Of a DNA stretch of 64,000 bases, positions 45,795-57,719 are shown piece after piece. The DNA comes from Phoenix dactylifera (lineage: Eukaryota; Streptophyta; Magnoliopsida; Arecales; Arecaceae), in the NCBI RefSeq assembly GCF_009389715.1, contig NW_024067889.1:310001-374000 (forward strand), given 5' to 3'. Positions within the stretch are counted from its first letter, which is position 1. Every line of letters starts with the position of its first letter. The translations under genes were made by a program, and so were the position numbers. The notes below the pieces were generated by a model that was not told the origin of the DNA, ran no database searches, and saw nothing but the letters and a program-made list of their open reading frames with translations.

Positions 45795-45990
45795 GCTCCT
45801 GATACCATGAAAGAAAACAATCTTTTAGTCGAATATATTGATCTCCACAATTTACTATGGAGTCATTTTATAATATTTATATGTTCTCTGTTTACACATT
45901 TTACATGGCATTCTTACAGCTTATATCATCATTTGCAATTTCAATTTGGTTTTGATTTTGTATTCCTGCATAACTTAGATTAGAGCCAAC
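45795..45990 (-). mobile_element. Short 5' LTR and primer binding site of the minus-strand copia element
   Basis: On the minus strand, TGGTATCAGGAGC at 45807-45795 is an initiator-Met tRNA primer binding site with one extra base. It lies directly after an LTR ending ...TTTCA and 69 bp before the gag ATG. A TATA-like TATTATAAAATG sits inside the LTR. The outer edge is probably TGGTTGGCTC at about 45992, making the LTR about 180 bp, in the size range of Ale/Retrofit-type copia. The outer edge is not proven. Confidence 0.6.
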
Positions 45991-46270
45991 CAAGGAATAA
46001 TGAGATCCAATGGTGGAATTTGAATTTTTGGGAAGTCAATGAATTATTTGAATCTGAATACAAATGTGTTGTGGGAGCAGTTTGCTAGCACATTCCTTAT
46101 CATTAGAGAATCAAATCAATCAAGTCCGGAAATTGAAACTCAAAAGCACATCATCAAACACTTAACAATAAAAGAAAATAGTGACGTTTTCGTCGACAAA
46201 AGGTTGCCAAAAAGCTTTGTTCTTTCTACTGGAATAGTTTCCAAGAGACAAGATCTAAACAAAAATATGA

Positions 46271-47810
46271 GCTAATTCAAATTCTGATGCTTTTTAATAC
46301 ATATACTGAAGCTTATAAGCGTCAGTATTTTTATTGCCAACGCTTTTTAAATTATGGCAAAAGTGTCAGCAATATTAGCATGAAAATTTTATTTGCTGAC
46401 ACTTTTGAAAAACATCGGCAATAGTGGTAGTTTTGTCGCATTTATTGCTGACACTTTTAAGCATCGACAATACTAATTCTAACAATGCTTAGCATTGTTA
46501 GAGTTATTCTTTTTTAAAAATATTATTTTAAAAGGCTAATTAATTTTTTGGGGGGGCAAAAAAAAAAGCCTGGATCCACCAACTGGAGAGGAAGATTAAC
46601 AGACATTCTAGCCTCTGCCGAAAATAAATTTAACAAACTTAATTTAAAGGAAAAAACCCTAATTTTTGATTTTCTTCTCCATTACTGGTTCCTTCTGATT
46701 CTTCTTCTTCTAATAGCACAAGATAGATAATCCCAGAAAGTTTTTTAAAAAAAATAGAATAGGAATAACACAAGAAGAACAACAAATGTCCAATTTATAT
46801 GATGTTTCTTTAATAAATTACACTAGAAAGCATATTACATTATATGTCTAATTTATATGATGTTTCTTTTTCTTCTGTCAAATTATATTTTACAATAAGA
46901 ATAACACAGAAAGCATATTTACAAATTACAAATTACAATAGAAATAAATTGACAGGAAGCATCCCCAACCCCAACCCCAACCTCAGCTACCGGAGAACCA
47001 CCTGAAGCTTCCTTAGAGGCCGGAGATCAACAGAGCGTGGAGCCGGTGCTCGTGGTGATGTCGTCAGAGAACTCGATGGTGGATCTGGTCTGGGCGGCAG
47101 ATCTGCTCCCCCACATCGATCCCTCTGATGTTCTACAGAGCGTGGGGCCGCCGACCGTATGCACTCCCTCCTCCTCTCTCCCTCTCTCTCTTTAACCCGC
47201 ACTAGGGTTCCCATCGCTTGGTCTGGGCATTTTATAGGCGGACTTGGCCTCCGACAACACATTTGAGCGTCGTCTTAGGTCCCTTAGACCATTGGCTTCC
47301 GACGATGCTTATAAGCATCGTCTTACATGGAGTTTAAGCCCTCTTCAATGAGTTTAAGGGGAAAGTTAGTGTTAAATGGGGGAGGATTCCGACGACGCGT
47401 TTAAGCGTCGTCTACTCCTTTCCCTCCTTGGCCTCTGACGACATCTCTAAGCATTGTTTTACAATTTGCTATAAACGATGCTAATAAGTGCCGTTTTAGT
47501 TTCATCCCCAAGAGGCTGCTCTAGAAGCCAGAGCATGCTCTAAACAGTGTAGGTGGTAGTTTGGCTTCCAATGATGCTTATAAACATCGTCAAAGGCCAA
47601 AGCGTGATGATAGGCGAGGGTTTTGGCTTCCGACGATACTTATTAGCGTCATCTTGGATTTCGATGATGCTCGTACTAGTGTCGTTTTGGTTTAATTCCT
47701 GCCGACGCTGTTAAAAAGTGTCGACAAATTTTGGCTCGGTCACCAAATTACCGACGCTTCTTTTTTGTGTTGGCAAATGAGAATCGAAAAATCCTATTTT
47801 TGTTGTAGTG
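46271..47810. mobile_element. CACTA (En/Spm) remnant, right end intact
   Basis: The right end, read on the minus strand from 47810, is CACTACAACAAAAATAGGAT, the CACTA terminal signature. The interior is packed with subterminal motifs such as CCGACGATGCTTATAAGCAT and GACGCGTTTAAGCGTCGTC. I find no matching CACTACAA at the left, so that end is lost; 46271 is only where the motifs begin to appear. A GC-rich open segment at about 46985-47160 may be captured gene sequence. No transposase is seen. Confidence 0.7.
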
Positions 47811-47822
47811 AAAGAGACCAAG

Positions 47823-47920
47823 GATTGACAAGATCTAAACAAAAATATGATTCAATCTTCTTTTAAAGTCAGGATTGACAAGATCTAAACAAAAATATGA
47901 TTCAATCTTCTTCTAATACA
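47823..47920. repeat. 50-bp tandem duplication next to the CACTA end
   Basis: AGGATTGACAAGATCTAAAC begins at 47821 and again at 47871, an exact 50-bp period over two copies. The core GACAAGATCTAAACAAAAAT also occurs once at 46247 on the other side of the CACTA remnant. Confidence 0.85.
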
Positions 47921-49734
47921 ATGTTTTTAGTCAGGGTGTAGCTCTTGCAACAGAAACAATACAGAGACCAAGAAGATGTATCCAAATTGTAGGATGTTTC
48001 ATTGCACCCCCGTTGCGACAAAAAATCTTGCCTCCAATAATTTAAAGCCAATGTTTATCAAGCGAGACACATGATCCTGTAAGAGAACTCTATTCATGTC
48101 ATTCTCTGTAACAATGTGAAAGTGAAATAGCATCGACATCCATCCCTCTGGGTGAGATGTCTCTGGTTCAAACCCAAGTGATGAGTGCTTGATTTATTCT
48201 TTAACAAACTGTTTTTAAGATCCTTCCTTACGAGATCTTCTGATAACCTGATGGCGCGAGGAAGTCGCCATATTTTCAGGAAAACAAAGGAAGGAAAGAA
48301 AATTCATAGATGAGTGCTTGAATTCATTGTTCAATAACCATTGTCTTGAAGATCCATCCTTCCTAGTGAGTTCTGATGAGCACCTATCAAGTAACCCCAT
48401 TCACTGATCAAGACAGGGTTTGCTCATCATTGCTCCCCATTTCATGGCGTCCTCCCCACGCATGTAAGCTGAGGAAGAAGATGGCTGCTCTTCTGCTTCA
48501 AAGCTCTCCAAATAATGTACCTGAACTGTTGATGTAGCCTAAAAGGATGTTCTGAAAAATTTGAACCGAGGGAATGCTCATCAGGGAGGTAAGGAGGGAG
48601 GGAGAAAGAGGGAGAGGGAGGGAGAGAGAAGCAAAGTCCCGATTTCTTTCATGCTGTTCTGATGTTGTGCCCATGTACATGGATGCTAGACTGATGCTGC
48701 TCATGTGCATGGATTTAATAGTCCATAGGTGTCTGTAATATGACTGTCCATGGCTCAGAAATGATCAACTAACAACCATTGTTCTCTGACCTAGTGAAAC
48801 ATGAAGTTCACATTTGTCGCAATAAGTAGATGTTACAAACCTAAACAGAAAGACAAATGTTTAAAATAAAAATAATATAAGAATCTGATTTGGATAATTT
48901 CAGAGCTTTTGACATGATAGTACCTCACACAACAAATGTAACATCATAATATTGTTCTGAAGTTCACCACAAACTCCAATATACACTAGAGATTTAAACC
49001 TCTAACATAACAAAATGTTAGTATCTCGTCAACATGATCTTGCCAAATAGAGATGAATAAATTTATGCATTTCCTGCATGTATCAAAAGAAACAAAATGG
49101 ATGCTTCCTAAGGCAAGTTGCTAAATTATACCTTCATTAAATTTCTTCGAAGTATACAGAAAGTCTGCAAATAACTCACATCAAGCTGTTGACAGCGATA
49201 CAAGCAATCTAATACAATTTCTAATGATGCAGTGAAAATACAGTCTGGCAAATTTTTGTTATGCCAAAGTCAATATGCCTAACTAGCACAATACAGAGCT
49301 CTCAGCCAACAATAGGCCTTCAATTCGCATGTCTCATTTCTTTTGTGAGGTCTCAGCAAAAATGAACCCATATAATTAAAATACACATCACTACTAAAGT
49401 GCTTTCTACATCACTCTTAGAAATACAATGCTTTTGTTGTCCACAAATGTAATTTCCTCTAGGAAAGTTGAGCCGCCAGAATATATTAATATTTTTGAGA
49501 GCAGACCTTCAATCAAGAATTTCTAGTATGCAATTATAAGATAATAGATGACAGAGAAGTATAGAGCAAACTCGACGTCAATGTGGAAAATGTCGCAATA
49601 AATAGAGTACTTCAAAGGAACTTCTTTGATGTATTTCTTTGTAGAACGTTCATTAAGAGTACCCCATGTAGCAAATTTTTAGGGTACCCAGCATAAAGAG
49701 TGGCTTTCAATGCATGAACCTCCCGAATGATGAC
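47921..49734. other. Intergenic region downstream of the TBL gene
   Basis: No supported gene. A diverged ~130-bp tandem duplication lies at 48179-48243 and 48311-48380, sharing TGATGAGTGCTTGA and AGATCC(A/T)TCCTT. A GGGAGGGAGAGAG tract is at 48590-48630. The 3' UTR of the minus-strand TBL gene should occupy the part near 49400-49734. Confidence 0.5.
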
Positions 49735-51850
49735 CTACAGTTGTGCATAAAGTATTTCATTCCATGTATCGGGTATACCTGGAAGACACCAATGCAAGCA
49801 ATCATGCACACCTGTGGAGGCTTTAATGCTATATCTGGATATATGCCCCTCATCTCTCAATCGTGACAAAGCAGTAATATCCAAGAGTTTCACCCTTGTT
49901 CCCCTTACTGCACCCTCAGCATCAGTATCGCTAGAACCATCCTGCAGAACCTCTCTCCCACCAGCCAATGGGATGGTACTATCACAGCTTCCCCCGGTAT
50001 TCCAATCTCCATTGACAAAATGCCTAGGAGATATGGTCCTAAAAAAAGCTTTCAATTGTGGATGTTGCGGAAGCTGTGCATCAAGCCACTTGATAACACT
50101 CGAGACAGCAAGATTTTTGGCTGTCCATATCTGTGCAAGCTTTCTATCTGTGATGGGTTTTCCACTAACATACATTTCCCATCTGTTTGCTCTAAACTTG
50201 CCTCTATTCCAATGGTGCCCAGTGTTGAGTACCAGCACATCAAATCTGTGAAGATGCTGCTTTAAAAATGTTGCAGGGCGGTCAAGATGCATAGCATAAG
50301 GGGTAGCTGGACTGGATCTGTTCAAAGGCTCCAACTCACATAAACTAGCAGACCAGTAGTATAGAATGGTGGTGTTGCTGCTTGGGAATCGATATGCCCA
50401 ACCATCAGGTCGTGTGGCACCACGGGCTTTAACAAGGCCATACTCCTTTCCAACATCTATTACTTCCGGGCTATATTTACCACCAGTGACCATACACATG
50501 AGGGATTGGAACTGCTGTCTTCCCAATGAATCCCCTACCAGAGCAATTGTTTTATGTTGCATCCTGGAAAATAAACATCAATTTTAATCACATAAAATCT
50601 TTCCCAATGACCATACAAAAGAATCCCCTTACTGCTAGCAAATAATCCACCCATTTGGCTTAAATAAATGCAAAAGAACTTTTTTTAGAAAAAAAATAGA
50701 TTTATCAGATAAAACGCACCTTCTCAAGAATTCAGAACCTTTGAACTCTGGCATATCACAACCTTGTGGCTGCCAGTGAAAACTCTCATAGGAGAAATCA
50801 GTTCGTCGCATCAACCGGCATGCCCACATTTGTGAAAGCCACTGCTTGCAACCAAAACCCGAATATAACGGTCGTCTTTTGTCTGCAACCCACTTTCCCT
50901 TCGCATAATTACACTCTATGCACACACATAAAGTAAAAAAGAAAGCCTCTCAGGTGCTTATTGGATGCTCATAATTCTGAAGAACCAAACTTTGACAGAA
51001 ACCAATAATTCTGAGTAACTCTCATGCATCCATACACAGAGAGAAATATGTTTGCATGTCTTTCTGATTTAAATACTATGTACATATGCACATATTCATA
51101 TGCATAAATAATGTATATATGCATGTATATATCCATTTATTATAATGCACATGAACAAGATACTCAGCCCAACTGTATTTATGAATAAATTGGAACCTGT
51201 GGTGAGGATCAGTATCAGCAAAATATAATTGATTAAAAAATCAGGATACATAAGAATAGTTTTGATGGATAGTGAAGAATCATTATACAATCCTAGCAAG
51301 TAAATTAGCATTATAATTACATATCCAAAAGATCAATTGCTAAAAAAATGGAGAAATAATCACCTTTATTCTCTGCAGGAACCTTTTCTGATTCTTTACC
51401 CTTATCTTCCTTCTCCAATGAGCTCCTCATTGAAGAATCTGTTGGTGAAACATCAACAACTTCCCCCCCTGGTTCATCAGGTAATGCATTTCCATGTCGG
51501 TCTACAGCTGACAACTCTTCCTTTGCAAATGGCTGCTCATTTGTATTTTCTAAGGGAGTTACTGAAGTTCGTGCAGGAACGACTGTTGCTACAAAAGAAG
51601 TCCCAACACAAAATTTGAAAGGGGAACACAAATGAATGCCAACTAAACAAAAACAAGTTAAAAGGGAGAAAGATATGGCATGGAAAGTGATACCTGGAGC
51701 AAGTATATCAAGCTGCTCGGGAGGTGGAAGGAAAGTAGTGAGGATTGGGGTTTTGTCCCATGCCCAAAAAATAAGGCTTGTGCAGAGGAGAGCAATAAGA
51801 CTGAGAGAGAGTTTATTACCTCTCAATTTATGTAAATTCCCCACTTTCAT
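49735..51850 (-). CDS. Trichome birefringence-like O-acetyltransferase (TBL16 type)
   Basis: TBL proteins are Golgi type II membrane enzymes that add O-acetyl groups to cell-wall polysaccharides. Four exons on the minus strand join in frame (51850-51694, 51588-51364, 50915-50720, 50563-49735), giving 468 aa. Residues 15-32 form a signal anchor ([16 protein letters not shown]). A low-complexity stem follows, then the TBL domain ([20 protein letters not shown]). The catalytic esterase block [10 protein letters not shown] carries S205, and the C-terminal [16 protein letters not shown] carries D447 and H450, so the whole triad is present. The closest family member I recognise is Arabidopsis TBL16, with LMCMxTGGKxSPEV and LVLNTGHHW. 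An in-frame TAG 18 nt upstream supports this start. The acceptor polymer is unknown. Confidence 0.93.
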
Positions 51851-51940
51851 CCCTTCAAAGATAACCTAGAAACTAACCTGATTCTTTATGAGATTTTTGT
51901 ACCTCAACAGTATTGTGCATGGATTGATCCAATTTTATCT
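51851..51940 (-). other. TBL gene 5' leader, part in the first coding exon
   Basis: A strong acceptor TGCTCTTGCAG ends at 51941 (minus), and the sequence runs uninterrupted from there to the ATG at 51850. It is probably the 3' part of a spliced leader whose first exon is the GC-rich block near 55.8-55.95 kb. Inferred from splice signals. Confidence 0.45.
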
Positions 51941-53010
51941 CTGCAAGAGCATCGAGCACTATTAACACAATCATAAAAGAACCAACTTGAATTATAATAA
52001 ATTAAATTTAGTAGAATAGTGGAACTTGTATGCATCAAATGAATTCAACTGTAAAAACAGAAAGCTCAGAAGTAAAGAGAGAGACGGAGGGAGGGGGGGC
52101 GATCAAAGTACACTTTTTTTATTAACTATTCTTTGTGACGAAAAGAGCAAGATTAAGGTGTAGACAAGTGAAATTGGAAAGCAGAATACATGCACACTCC
52201 TAAGAAGCCACTGAGCAAATAAAATGAATCTAGAAAAGAAAGCGAGACAAAACACCAAGGTGAGCTCAGTGGTAGGCTAACAAGAAAAAGAACCCATATG
52301 GACAACATGTTTCCCATGAATTTATACTATATATCACGGCTACAGGCACGATCTTACAATTCCAAGTCCCCACACTTGAACCACCCTCCAACTTCTCACA
52401 GTGGATTGCACCAGATCTTTTGTTGAGATAGAGAGGCCTAGAATTAAGAATAGAAATACCTATTGACAAGGCACAGGGAAAATTAAAAAAAGCAGGATAA
52501 CAGCAAAAAAAATGAATGACCAGATATTAAGGCCTACCTGATTTGTAACACTAAACCTTGCGAAATATGAAAGATTATGGAACAGGACAGTGACATCTTC
52601 TTAGATGGCAGCATTTTCATTTTTTTTCCCCTTTTTCTCCTCCACTATTCCATCCATTTTGATGAGCTTGTGAACCATCTTAAAGGGCTTATATCATCAT
52701 TTTCTTTCTTTCACTGTATATTCTTCTTCTTTTAACCTTATTAAAACAGAACTCACGTATAGAATCCAATCATTTCTACATATATAATCCAATCATTTCT
52801 ATATTACTCCCATTATTGCAGGTTCTGAGAACTAAGCACCACTTTTTCCAATGTAGATAAGTACAAAATAGATGAACATAAATCAATACCTCAAAAATAT
52901 AAGTATCACCACAAGGTATACAAATTGTTATACTAAATCCTGATAGCATGATTAGTTGTCCATTCTTGGACCAACTGATCCCCTCTGTATCTTCCTATAT
53001 GCATATTCAG

Positions 53011-53165
53011 AAGCAAGGTTTTACATGCCAACCCAGTATGGTGCCATACGGTACAGGGGCTTAACACATCCCCGTATTGACACATGGCACAGTCGCTGTG
53101 CCGACTCCACCAGCATACTTGTGCCAATACAGGGCATACCATATTGACCTGTACCAATAAGGTAA
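53011..53165. repeat. 'Taccgta' dispersed repeat copy in the presumed TBL leader intron
   Basis: Contains CCAGTATGGTGCCATACGGTAC and GGGCATACCATATTGACC-type words like the copies around PYD1. Starts AGCAAGGTTTTACATGCC, similar to the TCAAGGTTCGC end of the 20075-20245 copy. Confidence 0.5.
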
Positions 53166-55785
53166 TGCCAGAGACACAATTCCAAGACTGAATAACTTGT
53201 TTATAAGTACAAAGAAAATAAATTTTTGCACTTTGACCCATAGTTCTTGAAAACTTGATCACAATAACCTGCTCTTTACCAATCTAAGCATGTTATAACT
53301 TGTAAATCACATCTTAGTTAAAAACAAAGACTCTGGCATGCTCCAATGTATCTATGATCAGTCTTGATTCTTTTGATCTTAGAAGATCCTACAGAGAACA
53401 AGTATAATAGAATGAGATAGTGAAACTAGATGCAGTAAGATGACTAACAGAAATTGAAGCTATTAAGAAGTTGTGGGACATGCAAAAAAATGCAGAACAT
53501 CTAGTAGAATAACATAATCAGAAAAAGGCCACATCCATAAGAAAATATACAGAATCAAGACTAGGAAAGAAACTCCTAAGATAGTATGATAAGTAGTCCT
53601 AAGTCTAACATCTAATAGGACAGACATATGAAAAAGAGAAAGCAAAAACATAGCCACAGGAGTATCACTATGTTTTCTGAATAATAACTAGAGTAGCAGT
53701 TGCATTTGCTATAGTTACTCAATCCTGTAAGTTCAACAACAAAAACGAGGAGCTTACAAGATTAACTCAAGGATGGCAACAACATGAAAGGGCTTCTGAG
53801 AATAGGCATATAATTATTTGGAAGTTCCTTTGCAAGATTACTCGAGGAAGGCTGGGAATTTAGAATAGACAGACTAGTGAAGGCCAATCAAGGAAGCTGC
53901 TCTAGATCAAGAAGAAACAAGTATTGAATCTATAAGGTACCAGCGAAGAATCATTCATCCAAACGTGCCTCTTGTGACAAACTCAAAAGTAGAAAACTCA
54001 ACATGGGCAGAGGATTTTAATGAAGTTACACCAAAGTGGCAAAGACTTAGGGAAAAAGCTTAAATTGAATTTCTATAATTTGCTAAACCCTAAACACTGG
54101 TTCTCCATGAAGAACCAGCTGCTTTCATTGCCTTCATTTTATGCCTGCTGACAGAAATAATAGTGTAGCACTTTTAGAATGATGAGTTATACTAGAAGTT
54201 GCAATGAAATTTTGCTGACTATGCGCATTCCACTACCTAGAAAGTTTGCACAGGTAACTATGTATCAGCAGAAAGCCTCAAATGATTACAAAGTGAGGGA
54301 AAATAGAGGCATTAGTCAATATTCCAATGCATAATAAAATCTTATGATAATATGATGTCTACTTTTCTTGAACTGTTGGACAGAAGAAAAGCCAAATAAT
54401 TCAAATCAAGCCACCATTTTGGCCATGCAGGTCACATCCTTGAATTTGCACGAAAAATAATGGAGCAAACTTAGTGACAACCAAGAATACTGAAGCAGTG
54501 AGGCCATAGAAAATAGGCTGAAATACTAGATTAAAAAAGGAAAAAGGAAAAATAATGCCAACACAAACAGAAAATCTAAAGGTTGAACAAGAAAATAAGT
54601 TGCATCATGGGTGAAGATGACAAAAAGCAGGAAGTGTTCCAGAATTTTAAAATTTCATGATGGAGTAAGCCTAAATGATTTAGAAGCATATTGATAGATG
54701 ATCAAGCAAAGTGTATGTAGATCACTAAGAGGGCCAAAGGAAGAAAGAAAATGCTCCAAAAGCCACAACATGGAGAAATTTATATATCATATAATGGAAA
54801 GGAATAAATGTAATAACCCCAAATAAAAGGGAGGGTGCAGGAGGAAAAGAGGAGGGAGAGAAGAGGATTGAACGAAGATGCACAATGTAAACTAAACACA
54901 ACTTGAAATCCGATGAACTTATATAAATCTCTTATTGAAGCAATGCAAAACCAAAAAAGTATAAACTTAAAACAAGGAAAACATGGTATATTCGAGCTGA
55001 AATTATGGTTCAGAATAAGATGGACCCAAAAAATAATGAATAGGAGAACTAGTAATGGAGAAAGAAAGCTTGAGGACCATTCGAAAGGAAGGCAACAGTC
55101 AATAAATAGATCAAGCACTGCCGCCGATGCAAATCATACCAATGTCTCATGATCTAGCATCATCACCGCTAATACACCAATCTCTCTCCATCAAATAGCA
55201 ACCCAACAAAGAAATTGAAAAAGAAAACAAGGCAAGCAGATTCGAATACATAACATAAATTTCTATACACACGAGGCAGAATTTCGCAAATAGTATTTTA
55301 CCTTAGCACTCCATCAGCAGACCCCTAAATCAAATCCTTCGCAAATATTAACCCAGCAGTTTCAACAACACCCCTTTAAGTAAACATCCAAAGCTATATT
55401 CATTAATAGCAACAATAACAAACCTAACTTTATTTCAGACAAAAATAGTAACAGTTAAATTCTCCAAATCCCTAAATAGGGGCAGAAAAGAACGCACAAA
55501 GCCTGCATTTCAAACCATAATTTCAACCTAACCTAGCTTTTCTATTAAAAAAGAATCCAACTGAATCACCCTAGAACCAGAAACAACCAAAAGCCACAAC
55601 CCTTTCATCCTAGATCACTACTACTGCACCTAAACCACACCTGCTCAGAATTAAGATTAAGGAAAAACCCAACAACATAAACCTCAACGATAAAGAAATC
55701 ATCCAAGAATAGGGGAAAAGGGAGTCCAATGACAGCAAGATCACATCTTTTAAATTCTAACCAGAGCCTAATCAGATCAGCTCAC

Positions 55786-55983
55786 CAGCTGAGGGTCACC
55801 GGAGAACGACGAAGGACGACAAACGGCGGCCGCCGCCGGCGTCGGGAGAAGCGCCGGCGGTCGAGGAAAACGGCACCGCCCTCCAAGGAGATGAAAGTCG
55901 GTGGAAAAAACACCGGAAACGACGGGAGGGAGAGAGGAATAGGGAGAGGAGTGCGGCGGTCACCCGTGAAGAAATATATATAC
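55786..55983 (-). promoter_or_regulatory. Promoter and first non-coding exon of the TBL gene (proposed)
   Basis: On the minus strand a TATA-like GTATATATATTT at 55983-55973 is followed by a pyrimidine-rich start region and a sharply GC-rich block (CGCCGGCGGCGGCCGCC). It ends at the donor CAGCTG then GTGAGC, with the last exon base at 55786. Such GC islands usually mark a transcribed 5' end. Joined to the acceptor at 51941 this gives a 3.8-kb leader intron. A reading frame in this block has an ATG but no family resemblance. Confidence 0.5.
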
Positions 55984-56039
55984 TATACGTAGAAACGCAT
56001 AATAATTTCTCTGCATATAACGTATCCACCATTCGTACT

Positions 56040-57100
56040 ACCGCGTAGATTGATCAGAACCGTTCACATGTCCCCAAGTTAAACAACGACGAGAAATTTG
56101 TATGCAAATGTAATGGTCCTCGAGAGCGATACAAGACTTCACGCGGAGATGAGGCGAGTATTTATCTAGCAGTACATGAGGGGGCCCACCCAATATGGTT
56201 CTGGCGAGAGATGAATGGATTGATTTCGTGTGTGGTGTGCGGAGTCTGATACTTGATTCGCCTAGTGGGGTTAACACGGCCATCGTGCACGTTAGGTGAA
56301 CTGGGTTGGATAGAAAAGGAGAAGATCTAATAAAACTCGGAACGCCAACAATGTGAAGCCTTCAATGCTGGCCGAATCTATCTCGGCCATCTGGGGATCT
56401 TTGAACTTTGCTGTTGTGTAATATGTTTGGTGTGAACCGTTGGCTTCCATCACCAAAAAAAAGAAAAAGAGAACTTGTGACCGTCGGCTACTTCGAGCAA
56501 CCAATCGCACCGGCACAACCTCTCATTTGGGGTTGCAGCTGGATCTGGTTTGGGCCCGTGCAAGGTTAAAATGTTTTTGTTAAGCAATATTTTAAATACA
56601 ATGTTGTCTATCAAATTGGAAAAGGTAATGGATCAGCAATTAAACTAACAGGTGAACCTAAATTACAACATGGTATCTGATGCCCAGAAGCCATGATCTG
56701 ATGATCAGTTTGAGAATAAAAATTTTGCTGAAATTGGCATCCTACTAAACCACATGTCGGCTCATAATAGTCGAATTAAAATTAGGCCACATCAGCATCA
56801 TGATATAATAAATATATTAATTAATAATTATAATCTATATATATAGTTAAATAATTTAGTAATACTTATATAATAAAATTAAAAAATTTGACGACTAAAT
56901 AGAATAATAATATATAAAATTATTGAATAATATATATTTTAACTATTAAATGACAGGACTTGTGAATAAAAGTCCTTACAGTATCATGAATTTATAATCA
57001 ACTTCCACTAATGCGGAAACAACTTTCAACGTATAAAATAATAATGTTTGACATGACTTTTATTTTTTATTTTTATAAACAAAATTATAAATACCGGAAG
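56040..57100. other. Intergenic, AT-rich
   Basis: No gene, repeat or RNA is recognisable. The GC content falls sharply after 56550. Confidence 0.5.
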
Positions 57101-57114
57101 AAAAGTATTTGCTT

Positions 57115-57440
57115 GGTGCTATTATTTTTTTTATTTTTAAAAATTACTTTTATTATTCTTAAAAAATAAAAGTAAGAAGTTTTTATTATTTTTAGTAGTT
57201 TTAAAAATAAGAAACTCATGCATTTACCATTGCTGCTAACTCTACCTCCATTATCGTCGTAACCTCCGCCGTTATCATTGTTGTTGTTATCATTGCTGCT
57301 ATGATTTTTTTAAAAAAAAATTACTTTCATTATTTTTAGAAAAATAAAAGTAAGAAGTTTTTATTATTTTTATTAATTTTAAAAATAAAAAGCTCTTGCA
57401 TTTACCGTTGCCACTAACTCTGCCTCCATTACGGTCACTA
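57115..57440. repeat. ~180-bp AT-rich tandem duplication
   Basis: Copy 1 (about 57120-57265) and copy 2 (about 57305-57440) share AAATAAAAGTAAGAAGTTTT, TAAAAATAA, TGCATTTACC and CTAACTCTxCCTCCATTA in order. Non-coding. Confidence 0.85.
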
Positions 57441-57710
57441 GCGCCATCACTACCACTCTCACCACTACTATTACCACTATTGTTATTATCTCAAGCACAT
57501 AGCCAGTATCTCAACCACCAACATAGCTGCCGTTATTTCTGTCATCGTTACTTCCATCATACCACCATCACTATCATTAGTGTCCTTATAACTACTACTA
57601 TTATTGTCACCACTATCATCATCATCATCGCCACCACCATCATCACTACCACTACTATACTACTGTATCATTGTCCCCACCATCTCCATCACCATCAACT
57701 TGTTTGTTTT
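57420..57710. repeat. ACC/ATC/ACT trinucleotide-rich tract
   Basis: Cryptically simple sequence with many CAC, ATC, ACC and ACT triplets (for example CACCACTATCATCATCATC and ACCACCATCATCACTACC). The frame read here, rich in His, Thr and Leu, is not a gene. Confidence 0.8.
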
Positions 57711-57719
57711 TAAAAAAAA

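Noticed and set aside
55796..56032. Minus-strand frame of 78 codons at the GC island upstream of TBL
   Set aside because: It spans the TATA box and leader, has no family resemblance, and is better explained as a non-coding first exon.
57396..57713. Plus-strand frame rich in Leu, His and Thr
   Set aside because: A translation of the ACC/ATC/ACT trinucleotide tract.
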